Position numbers and translations under genes: made by a program | Shown: positions 1-11,061 of the stretch, piece after piece | How the letters are laid out: each line of letters starts with the position of its first letter | Numbering within the stretch: the stretch's first letter is position 1 | Source: Bipolaris cookei | Taxonomy: Eukaryota; Ascomycota; Dothideomycetes; Pleosporales; Pleosporaceae | Length of the DNA: 64,000 nt | Direction: 5' to 3' | Assembly: GCA_002286855.1 (NCBI GenBank) | Contig: NRSV01000058.1 | Span: 166,570 to 230,569 of the forward strand | Notes under the pieces: model-generated | Seen by the model: only the letters and a program-made list of their open reading frames with translations | The model's database searches: none | What the model was told of the DNA's origin: nothing

Positions 1-1391
1 TTACTACAACTGCAGCTCCTCACTCTAATGCTCAGATTATTTCTCGAGCATCCTCGTATATATATCCTCGACGGAGACCCACACATACATCGAGAAAGCA
101 TCAATCACGTTCTAAGTCACGATCTAGACTACGCAAGAGAGACAATGAAATTTCTTTGGAAGACACAAGATGGGCAGGGAGTGCTTCACCTTCGTACTCT
201 ATCAGTTCATCCAGCAGCTCAGACAACACGATACAGTCGTCGTATTCTCAAAACCATACACAGACTCCGCGAAAGAAACCAAAGAGTCGTGTCCGTTCCT
301 CGAAGTCTATGCAGTCTTATCATGACCGAACTTCTGAATATCCGCTGTGTGCGGAAACGTTGAAACGCATGGAGTCTGAACAGATATCTGCTCCTTCTGC
401 AATCATGCGAGCGATACCAGATGTCCAAAGTCACCCAGATATCGCGCTCCGAACGCATACACAGTCAAGAAGACCAAGCGGACATACTAATGCGGGTGCT
501 TCTGCATCAGGAGTTCCAGCTTGGGCTGCTGCCATACACAATACCAGTAACTTATTTCCAGCTCCATATGCACCATCTGCGAAGGAATATGCATGGCACA
601 TTATTGGTGCCGGCGAAAAGGATCGTCATTCCACAGCTTCATCTACTTGGGGCAGCAACAGGGTGCATTCCTCGGCCATTGCCACGTCTCAAGATTCCAC
701 CTGGAAAACTGGAAAGCCCAAGAGTCATGATAAGAACGCTTGTTACTCAACTTCTCATGATGAAGATGGAGATATTAAATGGACTACTCCGCCCACTGAT
801 CGTAAGAACCTAGAACCTACAGGATGGCAGGATGTTATCAAGCCGACCCCGCCATTCGATACAAAGAAAGCGAAATCCAAGAAAAAGGACTCATCAGCCC
901 TTCAAGAGCTAAAGGGCGTCCTTGAAATGAGTTTGGGCGAAGAACAGAAAAACGACGGGATGAAGGGGAACAATGAGTCCCGACCTGTTATTCAAGAAGA
1001 GAAAAATAAGAAGAACAAAACAAACAAGCAATCTGGCCATACCACTACTCCCCGTCGCCACAAAAGTTCAAAGTCTCCTACCATGTCGCGAGTCCAGCCT
1101 CCGAAATCCCACTGGTATTTTCCTCCGCTATCGCCACCTGCATCCCTCTTGTCTTCTCCTTCGTCGCCATCGGCCATCACAGCCGCCACAGCCTGTAAAA
1201 AGGGAACCAAGCACGTCGTCCGAACCAGCGCACCCATTTCCTACGGCCACGCGATAGCGAGACCAGAGTATGTGGATAGCCTGGAGAAACCGTATGCAGT
1301 GTTTCGATTCAAATACCGGAGTTTGAGTGCTTTGAAGAAGTTGGGGGTATTAGGGGATGATCTGGAAGAAGGAAAGAAGGATTGGCAGTGA
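1..1391 (+). CDS. uncharacterised fungal protein, 5' end outside window
   Basis: The reading frame is open from base 3 to the stop at 1389-1391 with no stop upstream and no ATG that must be the start, so the gene begins before the window. The visible part is about 460 residues, Ser/Thr/Lys-rich and probably mostly disordered. It has basic patches, an aromatic-proline segment (HWYFPPLSPP), and a more ordered C-terminal end containing KPYAVFRFKYRSLSALKKL. That C-terminal segment looks like the conserved part, but I do not recognise the family and no catalytic motif is visible. It converges on the Scm3 gene with about 180 bp between the two stops. That it is coding rests on frame length and composition; the function is unknown. 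Confidence 0.6.
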   Translation, partial: TTTAAPHSNAQIISRASSYIYPRRRPTHTSRKHQSRSKSRSRLRKRDNEISLEDTRWAGSASPSYSISSSSSSDNTIQSSYSQNHTQTPRKKPKSRVRSSKSMQSYHDRTSEYPLCAETLKRMESEQISAPSAIMRAIPDVQSHPDIALRTHTQSRRPSGHTNAGASASGVPAWAAAIHNTSNLFPAPYAPSAKEYAWHIIGAGEKDRHSTASSTWGSNRVHSSAIATSQDSTWKTGKPKSHDKNACYSTSHDEDGDIKWTTPPTDRKNLEPTGWQDVIKPTPPFDTKKAKSKKKDSSALQELKGVLEMSLGEEQKNDGMKGNNESRPVIQEEKNKKNKTNKQSGHTTTPRRHKSSKSPTMSRVQPPKSHWYFPPLSPPASLLSSPSSPSAITAATACKKGTKHVVRTSAPISYGHAIARPEYVDSLEKPYAVFRFKYRSLSALKKLGVLGDDLEEGKKDWQ

Positions 1392-1571
1392 AGGGTAAGG
1401 AATGGAAAGTAAGTAGAGAAATGGCAAAAGATTGATTCACATAAACCCATGTACATTAAAAAAAAGGCACAACAAGTCGATTAAATAAAAAGCAAGTCAT
1501 GAAGTTCACATAGCCTCCTCCCTCAAAAAGTACATTTCACTCTACAAACTCCATTCCCCTTCCTCCAGCCC

Positions 1572-3869
1572 TCAAAAACAAAGCTCATCCCTCTCCTCAC
1601 TCTCCTCAACCCACGCCCTCTTCCTCGCGCCTACCAACCCCCCTAAACCCCTCCCCCCCTTCCCCTTCGACCCAGGCATCATCGGCGTCCCACCAATCCC
1701 CTTCCAACACTGCTTCAGCTGCCTAACATGCGCCCTCCGATCAATCCTCGACGTAGAGAATGATCCAGAGCCACAACTACTATTTCTCCTTTCCGCCGCT
1801 CTGGGTGTTTGAAACGCCGAGACGAAGAAGCTGGGGGATTCGGTACTGGGTTCGCGTTTGATGCGGGGAGTTGTTGGGTGGAGGAGATCGTCGTCGTCAG
1901 GAACGGGGGTGGTGGAGGATACGAGGTCTAAGGAGATGCTGCGTCTACGCGGTGGTGGTGGTGGTGGTAGTGCGGGATGTGTGTGAGTGTTTCTGGGGTT
2001 TGCTAGATGACGAGCGAGGGTTTGGGGTGTTTTGAAGGTGCGATTGCAGATTTTGCAGAGGAGAGGCGAAGCTGTGGTTGTAGTTGTAGTTGTAGGTGGT
2101 TGGTGCGTTGTGGAGTCGTTGGTGTCATCGTTGGCCGTGGGCGTATCTGGGATCGTTTCGGAGCGTCGAGTGAGAGCGGGTTCTTGTTGTGTGGTGAGTG
2201 CGGATGGTGATGTCGGTTCGGGTTTTATCTGGATTGATGTTTGGCGTGCGGGTGTGATGGTGGCGTCGTGCATGGCTAGGCTTTCGAGTAGGTCTCGTTG
2301 TAAGTCGTCTTCGTCAATCATGGTTGTCGTTTCTATAGAGGGTATTATGCTGCCTTCTGATAGGGCGTCTGGTATTTGTTCGTCGCAGAGGATTTCATGG
2401 TCTTCTGCATCTTCTACATCTGAACCGGCTAGAGACAGTAGTTCACGTTCGTCGTCGTCATAATATGCGCTCGAGGAAAATCCCTTGAAAGCTTGTGTTG
2501 GTTCGGCGGCTTCCCTGTGGCCATCTTCGTGCTCGGATGAGCTAGGGGTTGGCAGATGGTGAGACTGCATTACAGGAGCCTCTACTTGCTCATCAAGTTC
2601 ATTTTCAGTGCCATGAACGTCATCACTTGAGCAAGCTACAACTGGCGATTGCAGATGCAGGTGTTGATCCTTAATCAAAGCCCATCGCCTGCTGATCGCA
2701 CTCGCGGGCCAGTCTTTCCATTTCGCCTGGCTTTCCTTGATAACAACCCATGAGGAGTGATCCACCATTCTTCTTCTGCTTATATATGCATCATCTTCTG
2801 GGGTGAAATGATATTTTCTAGCAGCACGAATGCGGCATCTTTGAACCTCAACACGAGGGCTAATACGGCGATATGTAGTGGGTGAGCTCTCCTGTAACCT
2901 TGCGTGAGAAATTGAGGGAGCGGCTTCTTCGACTAGAGGGGTCGATTCTGCTAACAGCTCTCTTTCATGCTCACGTGGTAACGAAGTAACGACTGGTTGA
3001 TCGGCTTGCTCAGCCGTCGGAGCTGCTGTATGAGCGGGAAGAGGGCTGGATTGAGCCACTGGATCCTGTCTTGGTGCAGCAGATAGGGGTGGGAAGAACC
3101 ATTTTGGATCTGTGGCGGGTGCGATCTTATCGGCTGTGGTGATCATCGGCGTAGTCGGTGGTGGAGCAGCGCTTGTGAATGGAGTAGAAAAGTTGGGCGG
3201 CAGGAGACCGGATTGAGCTATAGCCTTCTGGATGACTTCACCGATTCCCTGTGTCAAAGTCATATAGAATGTAGCCTGCGCCTGCTGTCCGGCGGGAGTC
3301 TGTGGAAACTGAACAAGCGGTAGGAGATTCGGGGTCGGATTTGGATTCGGCGTATTGAGGGGTTGCATTGCGTTGAATTGCGGTATTGAAGTTGCTGGGG
3401 TATTTGGCTGTTGTGGAACTGACGGAATGTTATCGCTGAGCGGGGACTGCGCGTCTGGTATTCTGGTTTGTTGTCCGTCCAGTTCAGACTCTCTATCTTT
3501 TGACTTCACCGGCTGCGTAGGTGCCAATTCATCTTCCGAATCTTCCTCATCCTCCTCATCCTCCTCTTCACCCTGATTTCTCGACTCCTTCCTTACGGCC
3601 AAGCCGAGGGTGTCCAACAACATAGTCTCCTTCCGACCGACCTGACGCTTCAGTCTCCGCAAATGCCCTCTATTTACCACTACTCTGTTGGTTGCCATGT
3701 CGATCTCATCGCTCATTGACTCGTGCATATTTCCATATTTCTCGAATATCGATTCGAGTCGGCTCTTGAATTTCTGTTGTTGTTTCTGCTTCGCCTTGAT
3801 ATACTCGGCGTTCTCTTCGTCCACTTCGACAGACTGCCAGATGCGCATGCGCTTCGCCGGTGGCTTCAT
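1572..3869 (-). CDS. scm3: Scm3-type centromeric histone H3 chaperone (HJURP homologue) with Myb-like and C2H2 domains
   Basis: Single-exon gene of 765 residues starting at the ATG 3867-3869. Residues about 30-76 (KFKSRLESIFEKYGNM, then DEIDMATNRVVVNRGHLRRL) match the Scm3 domain, which binds the CENP-A/Cse4-H4 dimer and deposits it at centromeres. Residues about 351-402 (TPEDDAYISRR to SRRWALIKD) form a Myb/SANT-like domain. Residues about 604-630 (CKICNRTFKTPQTLARH) form a C2H2 zinc finger. The linkers are acidic or Pro/Thr/Gln-rich. Filamentous ascomycete Scm3 proteins are known to carry extra DNA-binding modules, and the much shorter budding-yeast protein lacks this layout. It is divergent from atg6. 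The family call rests on the Scm3 motif and the domain order. Nuclear, centromeric action is inferred from the family. Confidence 0.85.
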   Translation of the reverse strand: MKPPAKRMRIWQSVEVDEENAEYIKAKQKQQQKFKSRLESIFEKYGNMHESMSDEIDMATNRVVVNRGHLRRLKRQVGRKETMLLDTLGLAVRKESRNQGEEEDEEDEEDSEDELAPTQPVKSKDRESELDGQQTRIPDAQSPLSDNIPSVPQQPNTPATSIPQFNAMQPLNTPNPNPTPNLLPLVQFPQTPAGQQAQATFYMTLTQGIGEVIQKAIAQSGLLPPNFSTPFTSAAPPPTTPMITTADKIAPATDPKWFFPPLSAAPRQDPVAQSSPLPAHTAAPTAEQADQPVVTSLPREHERELLAESTPLVEEAAPSISHARLQESSPTTYRRISPRVEVQRCRIRAARKYHFTPEDDAYISRRRMVDHSSWVVIKESQAKWKDWPASAISRRWALIKDQHLHLQSPVVACSSDDVHGTENELDEQVEAPVMQSHHLPTPSSSEHEDGHREAAEPTQAFKGFSSSAYYDDDERELLSLAGSDVEDAEDHEILCDEQIPDALSEGSIIPSIETTTMIDEDDLQRDLLESLAMHDATITPARQTSIQIKPEPTSPSALTTQQEPALTRRSETIPDTPTANDDTNDSTTHQPPTTTTTTTASPLLCKICNRTFKTPQTLARHLANPRNTHTHPALPPPPPPRRRSISLDLVSSTTPVPDDDDLLHPTTPRIKREPSTESPSFFVSAFQTPRAAERRNSSCGSGSFSTSRIDRRAHVRQLKQCWKGIGGTPMMPGSKGKGGRGLGGLVGARKRAWVEESEERDELCF

Positions 3870-4168
3870 GGTGTATGACTGCGCGCTTTGAGATATGTGG
3901 GAAGGGAGCGGCAGCCTCGATCAAGGGCGATAGCGATGGTGGGTTGGCGAAGGGCGGGGGTTGTTTGCGACGAAGCACTAATTGGCCCGACGCGAAAGCT
4001 GACAATGGCTGAGACGCGTCGGCGCCAGTATGTCTTAGCGGCGGCCGGGGGAGCCCCACCCACCTGCAGGTGATCTCCAACCACGAACCGCCGCATCGTC
4101 ATCCACCTTCCACAGCACCTTAATAGCTCACCTTCATAACAGCATGAAGGTTCACCTCTCATGACATT
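3870..4168. promoter_or_regulatory. shared divergent promoter of scm3 and atg6
   Basis: 299 bp separate the two divergent start codons. The stretch is moderately GC-rich, with no clear TATA box and no ORF that could be a gene. It must carry the core promoters and leaders of both genes, so the two could share control elements; this is inferred from position only. Confidence 0.5.
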
Positions 4169-5844
4169 ATGCCGAACGACACAAAACCAGCCGGCTTGGC
4201 CTGTCAGAAGTGCCGGACACCCATAGACATCGATGCTTCTATCGACCAGCTCAACCCGGCTGCCTTCAAGCTGTTGACAGGTACAACCACTCCTGGGCAC
4301 TTTCTAGATCCTATTCTCATATTGATTGCGGTATAGACTCCGTGGTTTCAGGTCAGCTCCAGGCTCCAAAGATCTCGCCAAACCGCCAGTCGCGTCCTCC
4401 AAACCCTCCAGAACATCTCAAGACCTACCAAGATGCGATCAAAGATGCAAAGACACCTACATACAGAGGCAACATCCAAGGCGCACCACAATCACGAAGC
4501 TCAAATGGCCCTCAGAATCCCGCCATGTCATTTGTCGACATACACATGTCCGAATCGATGATCAACCCACCTTCTACAGAACCAATCCAAAGCGCCAACG
4601 GCAAAACGCAAGCAGAGGATGCAAAGGCTGATAATAACGATACAACAAAGCGGAAAGGCGCGAAGAATGGTCTGGGCACTGCAGGAAGTGCGAGTCTAGC
4701 AGACGGACTCGAGACGACGAACCGCATGTTCGAGATCCTATCTGCGCGCTCCGATATCGACCACCCGATATGCATAGAGTGCACTGAGATTCTTATAGAT
4801 GGGCTACAAAAACGACTTGGCGTAGCAACTCGAGAGCGCGATGCATACGTGGACTTCCTGCGCCGCGCCAACACCGACGTGCCCAGCGCTGAAGAAGTCA
4901 AAGCCGCCGAAGCAGCGCTCAAAGCAGCCAAGAAGGCCGAAAGCACCGCCATTACTCAGCTTGAGAACCTCGAGGCTGAAAAGGCAGAGCTAGACAATCA
5001 GATTGCTGCCCTGGAAGCAGAAGCGCGGATACTGGATCAAGAAGAGAACGAGTTCTGGAAGAGCAGAAACGCTTTCAACACGACCTTGACCGAGTTTCAA
5101 AATGAGCGCGACGCTTTAGCCACAAGGTATGCTCACGATGCACAGGTGCTGAACCAGCTCCAGAGAAGAAGCGTCTATAATGATTCTTTCAACATTACGC
5201 ACGACAACCACTTTGCTACCATCAACGGTCTGCGCCTCGGACGCCTACCGAACCCATATGTCGACTGGCCTGAAATCAATGCCGCATGGGGTCAGACCTG
5301 TCTGTTACTCGCTACTCTAGCAGAGCGTCTAGGCTACAAGTTTGACGGCTACGAACTCTGTCCCATGGGCTCCACATCAACAATTACGCGCATAGAAGCC
5401 AAAGGAGGAGCCTCGATCGCCGAGTCAACAACAAGACATCAACATGCCTCTACAGCGACTACAGCTTCATCGCCACAGATATCAAAACAGCGCCTGGAAC
5501 TGTACTCGTCGGGAGATTTCCCCATCAACTTTGGTTTCCTGCACCGCAAGTTCGACGCAGCCATGGTAGCTTTCCTTGAATGTCTCAAACAGTTGGGCGA
5601 ATTCGTTGAAAACCAAGCTCCCCCGAATGCTGGCGGCGTGGGAGCTCCCGCCGGTGGTGGTGGTGGCGGCGGCGTCAAGATGCCGTACGAGATACGCAAA
5701 GATCGGATCCATGATCAGAGTATCAAGCTGGCGCTCAACAAGGATGAAGGATGGACAAAGGCGTGCAAGTACACTCTGACGTGCTGCAAATATCTGCTCG
5801 CGCACGCAAACAATGTTGAGAGTAACGCCATGCGGAGAAGGTAG
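4169..5844 (+). CDS. atg6: Beclin-1/Vps30 family autophagy protein Atg6
   Basis: Subunit of the class III phosphatidylinositol 3-kinase (Vps34) complexes in autophagy and vacuolar sorting. Exon 1 is 4169-4280, the intron is 4281-4336 (56 nt, GTACAA...TATAG, phase 1), and exon 2 is 4337-5844, giving 539 residues. Exon 1 is needed because it supplies the conserved N-terminal CxxC segment (CQKCRTPIDIDASIDQLNPA) typical of fungal Atg6. A start at 4210 would be a frame artefact. Residues about 180-300 form a Glu/Ala/Lys-rich coiled coil (LENLEAEKAELDNQIAALEA). The C-terminal evolutionarily conserved domain follows (NHFATINGLRLGRLPN, VDWPEINAAWGQ, and a final KYLLAHANNVESN). A Gly-rich run (GGVGAPAGGGGGGGV) interrupts the C-terminal domain, a common fungal loop expansion. 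It is divergent from scm3. Confidence 0.92.
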
Positions 5845-8257
5845 GCTAGGCTAGGCACATCATGGCTAGATTGAGAGAAGAGGAAGAAGAACAAGAAGAA
5901 GGGGCTGGTCGTACAAGCATGCTTGTTTTTTTTAAGATGGATAAGATACCCAAATATTGATTGATTCTTACGACTTTTGCTCATTGACGTATTGCTTTTC
6001 TGAGAAATGATGCCCGTATGTCGTTTCACTGGTACAGTCGGAAATAAGGATAGTAAAAGCTATGGCGTGTGGGATTGCGCAGTCACCAATGGTTTTGCCG
6101 GATGCCATCTCGTGTTGCACCGTTACCTCACACAGTGTTACTAGTGGATGGAATTCCCGTCATGCCTAGAGCCATGCAGCACCATGGTACTGTGGTGCTA
6201 GGCTTTCCATCTTACCATTAGCACGAGACAATTACCTAAAAGTAAGCTTCCATCACAAAGGAAAACCCTTTGTATGGTGGGGCAGGATTCGCATTGCACC
6301 ATCCCGAGGATATGTGTCGTCAGCCCTGTTACGTGATGGGTGGTGCCAAATCATTACAGAAGGTTGCCTTGGGTGGTTCAAATACTCGAGACCACCAGAA
6401 CACTTAACAGGCTAAAATTAATACAGTCTTGTAGTAGTGAAAGACAAGGGTCATCACTTCAAGGGCGACTGCAGACTGCATTGATTACGCGGACCCGAAG
6501 TTGGGTTAGATTGACACACCGGACCATTGTGTGATGCAGCTGGTCTCCCGCACCGACCAACAAGCCAACAAGCACGGATACGGCATCCAGCACATGAGGC
6601 GGGATCCACCCGCTGAAACGAGCACGTCGTCAGCTTCGCCAGTGTCGACACCGGAGACAAAAGCAGAAAGGCACGATCCTCTCGGTGGTGTTGCGGCTCT
6701 GGGCTCAGAAGACGGGGTCAGCTGAGTTGTACAGCCCCGGTGACTTTCAGGGTATAGTACTGTGCGCTAAACAGATGAAAAGAACAAGCCCGTGCTAAGA
6801 AAAAAAGGTAAGAATCCGAGACGTGATTGGAAGCGGAATGTTCCTGCCGTGGCTAGGTCGCGGGTCTGGTGGCCCCAAGTAGGACAGTCGCAGACCCGGT
6901 ACTGCTCTGGAGCCGAGATGTTTTGCGGGGTAGCGTCAATCTTTAGCACATAGAAACCAGGAGAATGAATTGACCGTGCTGGGAATGATGGTTGATGTTG
7001 TCAAGAGGCACAGGCAAATGCAGTAACCGGTCGGGTGTGCGCGTTGGCGTAATTGCCCTCGACCCTGACGTGCTCAGGATTGCATCGACGCGTCTATGTA
7101 GTCAGTGCAGTGAGTGCCAGGGCGGCGTACACTTGTGATTGCTTTGGAGTATGGGTGCGAATGTAGTCGGTTCAAGTGGCGGGCTAAAGTAGTTCCCGTA
7201 AGGGGTATAATTCGTGACTGTGGAGAAGGTGCATGGCGGGGAAGTTTTGAAGACGTAAGAAATTACCAAATCAGCCCAGGTCGAGCACGATGGCGACGAG
7301 GCTAGACTTCAACTCATGCAAGCGAGGGACGTATACGTGTCAATGGAGGAGAGTGTCCATGCATCGTGAAGATTCTGCAGACAGGAGGTTTAAGGGGGCC
7401 CACGAGGCGTGGCATCGTCAGGAGACGAGGAAAGGCGCGAGGCTAGGAAAATGTGGACATCTGTGCATTTATTGAACAGGTGAGTTTTGACATGGGGGTG
7501 GAAATACGGTGTGAATACAGTGCAAAGCAATCATGACGATTGTGGTTTTGGCGGAGCGAGGCGTGAGGGCAAGGCGGACAAGGACGCCGCAGGCTTGGAG
7601 GTGGTGAGAGGGAGGATGAGTCGTGACGAATCTGACCACCAATGACGGACGGCATGCATCGGCAACAGATGGCCGGCATAGTGAGCAATGCAGGTCGCAA
7701 GTCGCAGGCTGGAGGCAGGCACGAGGGGGCTCGTCCGAGGATTTTGATGTGTCATGCGTGGTCAGGTGGCCTGCGGATTGAATTTCCTGGGGGTAATCGA
7801 AACGCAAAGGCCTGGCGCACGTGAAGCCAAATTTGAGCGTTGAATCGCCGCTCCAGCGCATCCGACGTGCCAAGCCGCTGTGACGTAAAGAGAACCGAGC
7901 CTCCAAACTGCTCTGCGCCTCCTCTCATTGGCGCGCCTGCGCCTGTGCTGTGGAACCATTCACTCCTGCTGGCTCGTAGCCGTCTCGGCCCACCGTCCGA
8001 CTTGTTTGGCGCGGCTGCGCAAAGCTGGGGATGTCTTTCCCTTTGACTAACTCCGTACCACGGTGCCTGGTGTTGACTGTGAATAAATCTCTGCTCGCCG
8101 GGCACTGGTGGCGACTATAAGACTCACGGGCTGCCTCCTCTCTTGCCTTATATCAAACCAACCTACGCCTCTCCAACTGCTCACCACCAACCACGCACTT
8201 ACACTACACACACTGTGCCACATCGACATCGACCTACCATACTCTGCTGCACATTCA
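5845..8257. other. intergenic, no gene recognised
   Basis: 2.4 kb between atg6 and the F-box gene. Short ORFs occur in every frame, but none has a start, splice pattern or protein motif that I recognise. No tRNA-like A/B boxes and no transposon ends were seen. A TATA-like CTATAAG at about 8115, some 140 bp before the F-box ATG, may serve that gene. Confidence 0.5.
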
Positions 8258-9755
8258 ATGAACATCAACGACTTCCCACACGAAATCCTTTCCCAGATCC
8301 TCCACGAGGTTACCATAGCCAATGTCCGCGAAGGTCCAACCTATACGTTTGGACTCCAGCAAGCGCCATTGCCACTAGAGAGGGCCAAGCTCCAGCGCTA
8401 TGTGAGGGGCCCCGTTCCCCCAGAGCTTCTCAAGTGGGATGCAAGTGCCACACTCCGTTCCGTCTGTTGGAGGTGGCACGAGTGGGCTTTGGAGCACTCG
8501 ATCAAGGACGTCTACATTCGCCGCTGGAAGGGTGGAGAGGTAAGCAACATCCCAAGCTTTCACTTAGTCTTACCATGCTAATGGTATTCAGCGATGGGCT
8601 GAGCTCTCCAATAGGCGAGAAAGCTACCCGCTCTATGAACTCATTGACCGTCCAACTGGTACGGCTGTGTACCGTGACCCATTCGCCTCCCTCAAGCGGA
8701 CAGTCAAGATTTGCAACGACTACCCCCAAGTCGCTTCCAAGATCAAGCGCATGTGGGTCCATGGCTTCTACACTGCCGAGACCGACCGCCTTATTTTCGA
8801 GTGCTTGAGGAACTGTGTTAACCTCACCTCCCTTTCCATTCCGTGGACTACTATTAGGCACGTGGATGCCAAGGCCTGGCGAGCCATGTTGACGGGTAGC
8901 GGCAAGTCACTCCAGTCTCTAGAGCTGCAGTGTGTCGATCCCACATCGCAGCAAGCAGCCGACAAGGACAACCTCGTCGATCTAGAGCCCCTACAGTCGG
9001 TCAACTTTGGCCAACTGCGCCGCTTGAAGATTTTCGGCGACACATCGTTCATGCCCATCACCGACAATGACCTGTTCGCCATTGCTCGCACTGCCACTCA
9101 GCTCGAGGAGTTCCACCTGACCTGCAACTCGTCCATCACCATTGATGGTGTTATGGCAATTGTTAAGGCTTCTCGCCAGACACTCCGCGTTCTGGAGCAC
9201 AGCCCGCGGTCCCAGGATGGCTTCTGGCACCCGCATCCTGGTTCCCCAAGTGACAGTGAGCATCTCTGCGATACCTTCCGCAACTGCCCAAAGCTCGAGA
9301 CCCTATCCATCTCTCTCCCATCTGTGTGCTCCCACCTCTTCTCCAATGAGGACGCCAAGTTTGCTGGTGACTTGCAAGTTCGTGCCCTGCATTTGTGCGA
9401 GCATGAGCACGGTCGCTCCACGCACGAGGCTACCGACGCCCTGCAGAGGCTACTTGAGCAAGCGCGTCGCTTCATCCGGCTCCGCGCTGAGAGCGCCATT
9501 CCTCGCGAGCTCTACATTGAACTCTTCTTCGCGGACTGCATCTTCGAGCCAGGCTTCCAGGCCGTGCACGGCGACTTTTCCTTGGCCCAGATTTCATCCG
9601 AGGGATACTGGCCACAGAATGTCGAGTTCAGCGGAAAGGGGCCCTACGGAAGCACCGGCCTGTATGGAAAAGAGGAAGAGGCGCAGTTCCAGCGCATTCA
9701 CGAGGCCGAGTTCCTGGCTGGTGTCCACAGGAGGCTTCATTCCATTCAGACTTGA
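8258..9755 (+). CDS. F-box-like protein with leucine-rich repeat-type region
   Basis: Probable substrate adaptor of an SCF ubiquitin ligase. Exon 1 is 8258-8539, the intron is 8540-8591 (52 nt, GTAAGC...TTCAG with GCTAAT branch, phase 0), and exon 2 is 8592-9755, giving 481 residues. The N-terminus NDFPHEILSQILHEV is an F-box-like start, followed by the usual LRSVCWRWHEWAL segment. The remainder has degenerate LRR-like spacing (NLTSLSIPW, LQSLELQCVD, LRRLKIFG, LEEFHLTC, LETLSISLP). The final 100 residues are charged, without repeats. The start was chosen because the ATG at 8258 opens directly into the F-box. The cellular target is not deducible, and the LRR call is weaker than the F-box call. 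Confidence 0.8.
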
Positions 9756-11061
9756 ATATGGATCATTCGACCAAAAAGCGATCGTCTTCCCTTCTTCTGT
9801 ATACCATTACTACAACTTGTTTTACGACATAACGATCATATGCATGAGCGGCAGGCCTGGAGCCAAGAGATACCAGGCTGAAGCAGCCATATTCGATTCA
9901 TGCATTGTAAGAGGTTTGAAAAAGTTTACTACAAAGGCATGGGTTATGTCTTCAAAAAAAGCGTTTTTCAGGGAATTTGCATTTGAGCGTCGGTACTCTG
10001 TTTTACTTGTTAGCGTTGTAGCGTTCATAACCGAATACCATTGTACTGTAATGAACAAGTTTCTACGTATGCACTTTTGGTTTCAACGCCCTTTGTATAT
10101 GTGCATTTTGCGTCGCATCTGCGGGAAAGTTTCCACAACTATAAAAAATAATGACGATGTGCTGTTGGAAAATTTTAAAAAGGCTTGACAGCCTTATCAG
10201 AATCTTCACCGCACGCCTTCCCCTCCCGCCTTGACGATCGTCAGCCCCCGCAATTGCGGCCTTCCAAGCTGCTTGTCTCAAGACGGAAAAGCCCAAGGTA
10301 CGGGGTGCCCCTCCTTGCTTACACAGCCAACAGTAAGCTCTCCTCTAGTCCTCGAGCAGTCGCCATTTGCTCTATCTGAAGCTTGGCTGTGCGCCCATAC
10401 TTAGCACAGCCACTGTTATACACCTGTGTGTATACAACACCGCAGCACCAACAGCGATAACATAAGGGCAATTGCTGATGACCACCTTTCGGAATATATC
10501 CGCTGTGTCTCGGACCGTTTCCTGCTGGAGATCCGGTAGCAGCGGTGCACCGTTTTTTTTTGGGGGGGGGGGGGGCGGTTGGCGCATGGAGACCTGCTCG
10601 ATATTGACAGACTTTCAAATCCTTACCAAGCAGTCATGTAATCGAGAATTCAGGCAGAAGAAAAATGGGTCCATGACGCTACTGCACTGGGGATAAAAGT
10701 GGGTCGCGCTATACCTGTCCAGGATAGGTCTGGAGGGGCGTCGCTGCGCGTTTGCAATGCTCTGTGGAATCGGCTGGTCTGATAACGGCAAAGTTTGGCT
10801 CTGTGGACGGGGGTACAGATGCTACGATTGGACCAGCGTGGGTACATCTAGCTTGCATCATGTCATGTAGGGAGAGATGGGGATCGGATATGAGAGTTAG
10901 CGGATATGCTGCCATGTTTTGCGTGTTGGCGCATGCTGTCTGGGCTAACAGCTATAAGATGCAAGGCCTGCCCCTCTCCTCGAGGTTCATCTGCAACTCT
11001 ATCCCAATTCCTCAGTTCTAGCACTTCTCTCTATACTGTTTGATATCTCGAGCTATTCAAG
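9756..11061. other. intergenic with a T9G14 homopolymer tract
   Basis: 1.3 kb between the F-box gene and the flavodoxin-like gene. The first 430 bp are AT-richer and probably hold the F-box 3' UTR. A run of nine T and fourteen G lies at 10553-10575. A TATA-like CTATAAGATG at about 10952 is roughly 110 bp before the next ATG. No coding region was recognised. Confidence 0.5.

Noticed and set aside
4210..4336. Alternative Atg6 start at 4210
   Set aside because: That frame gives a non-conserved N-terminus running through the intron; the ATG at 4169 with a 56-nt intron restores the conserved CxxC segment.
5845..8257. tRNA or small RNA genes in the long intergenic region
   Set aside because: I looked for paired A-box and B-box (GGTTCGA-like) elements and cloverleaf potential here and in the other gaps; no convincing pair was found.
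9142..10188. 348-codon plus-strand frame overlapping and extending past the F-box gene
   Set aside because: It overlaps the F-box/LRR frame out of phase, and the extension beyond 9755 has no protein-like motif; most likely a shadow frame plus 3' UTR.
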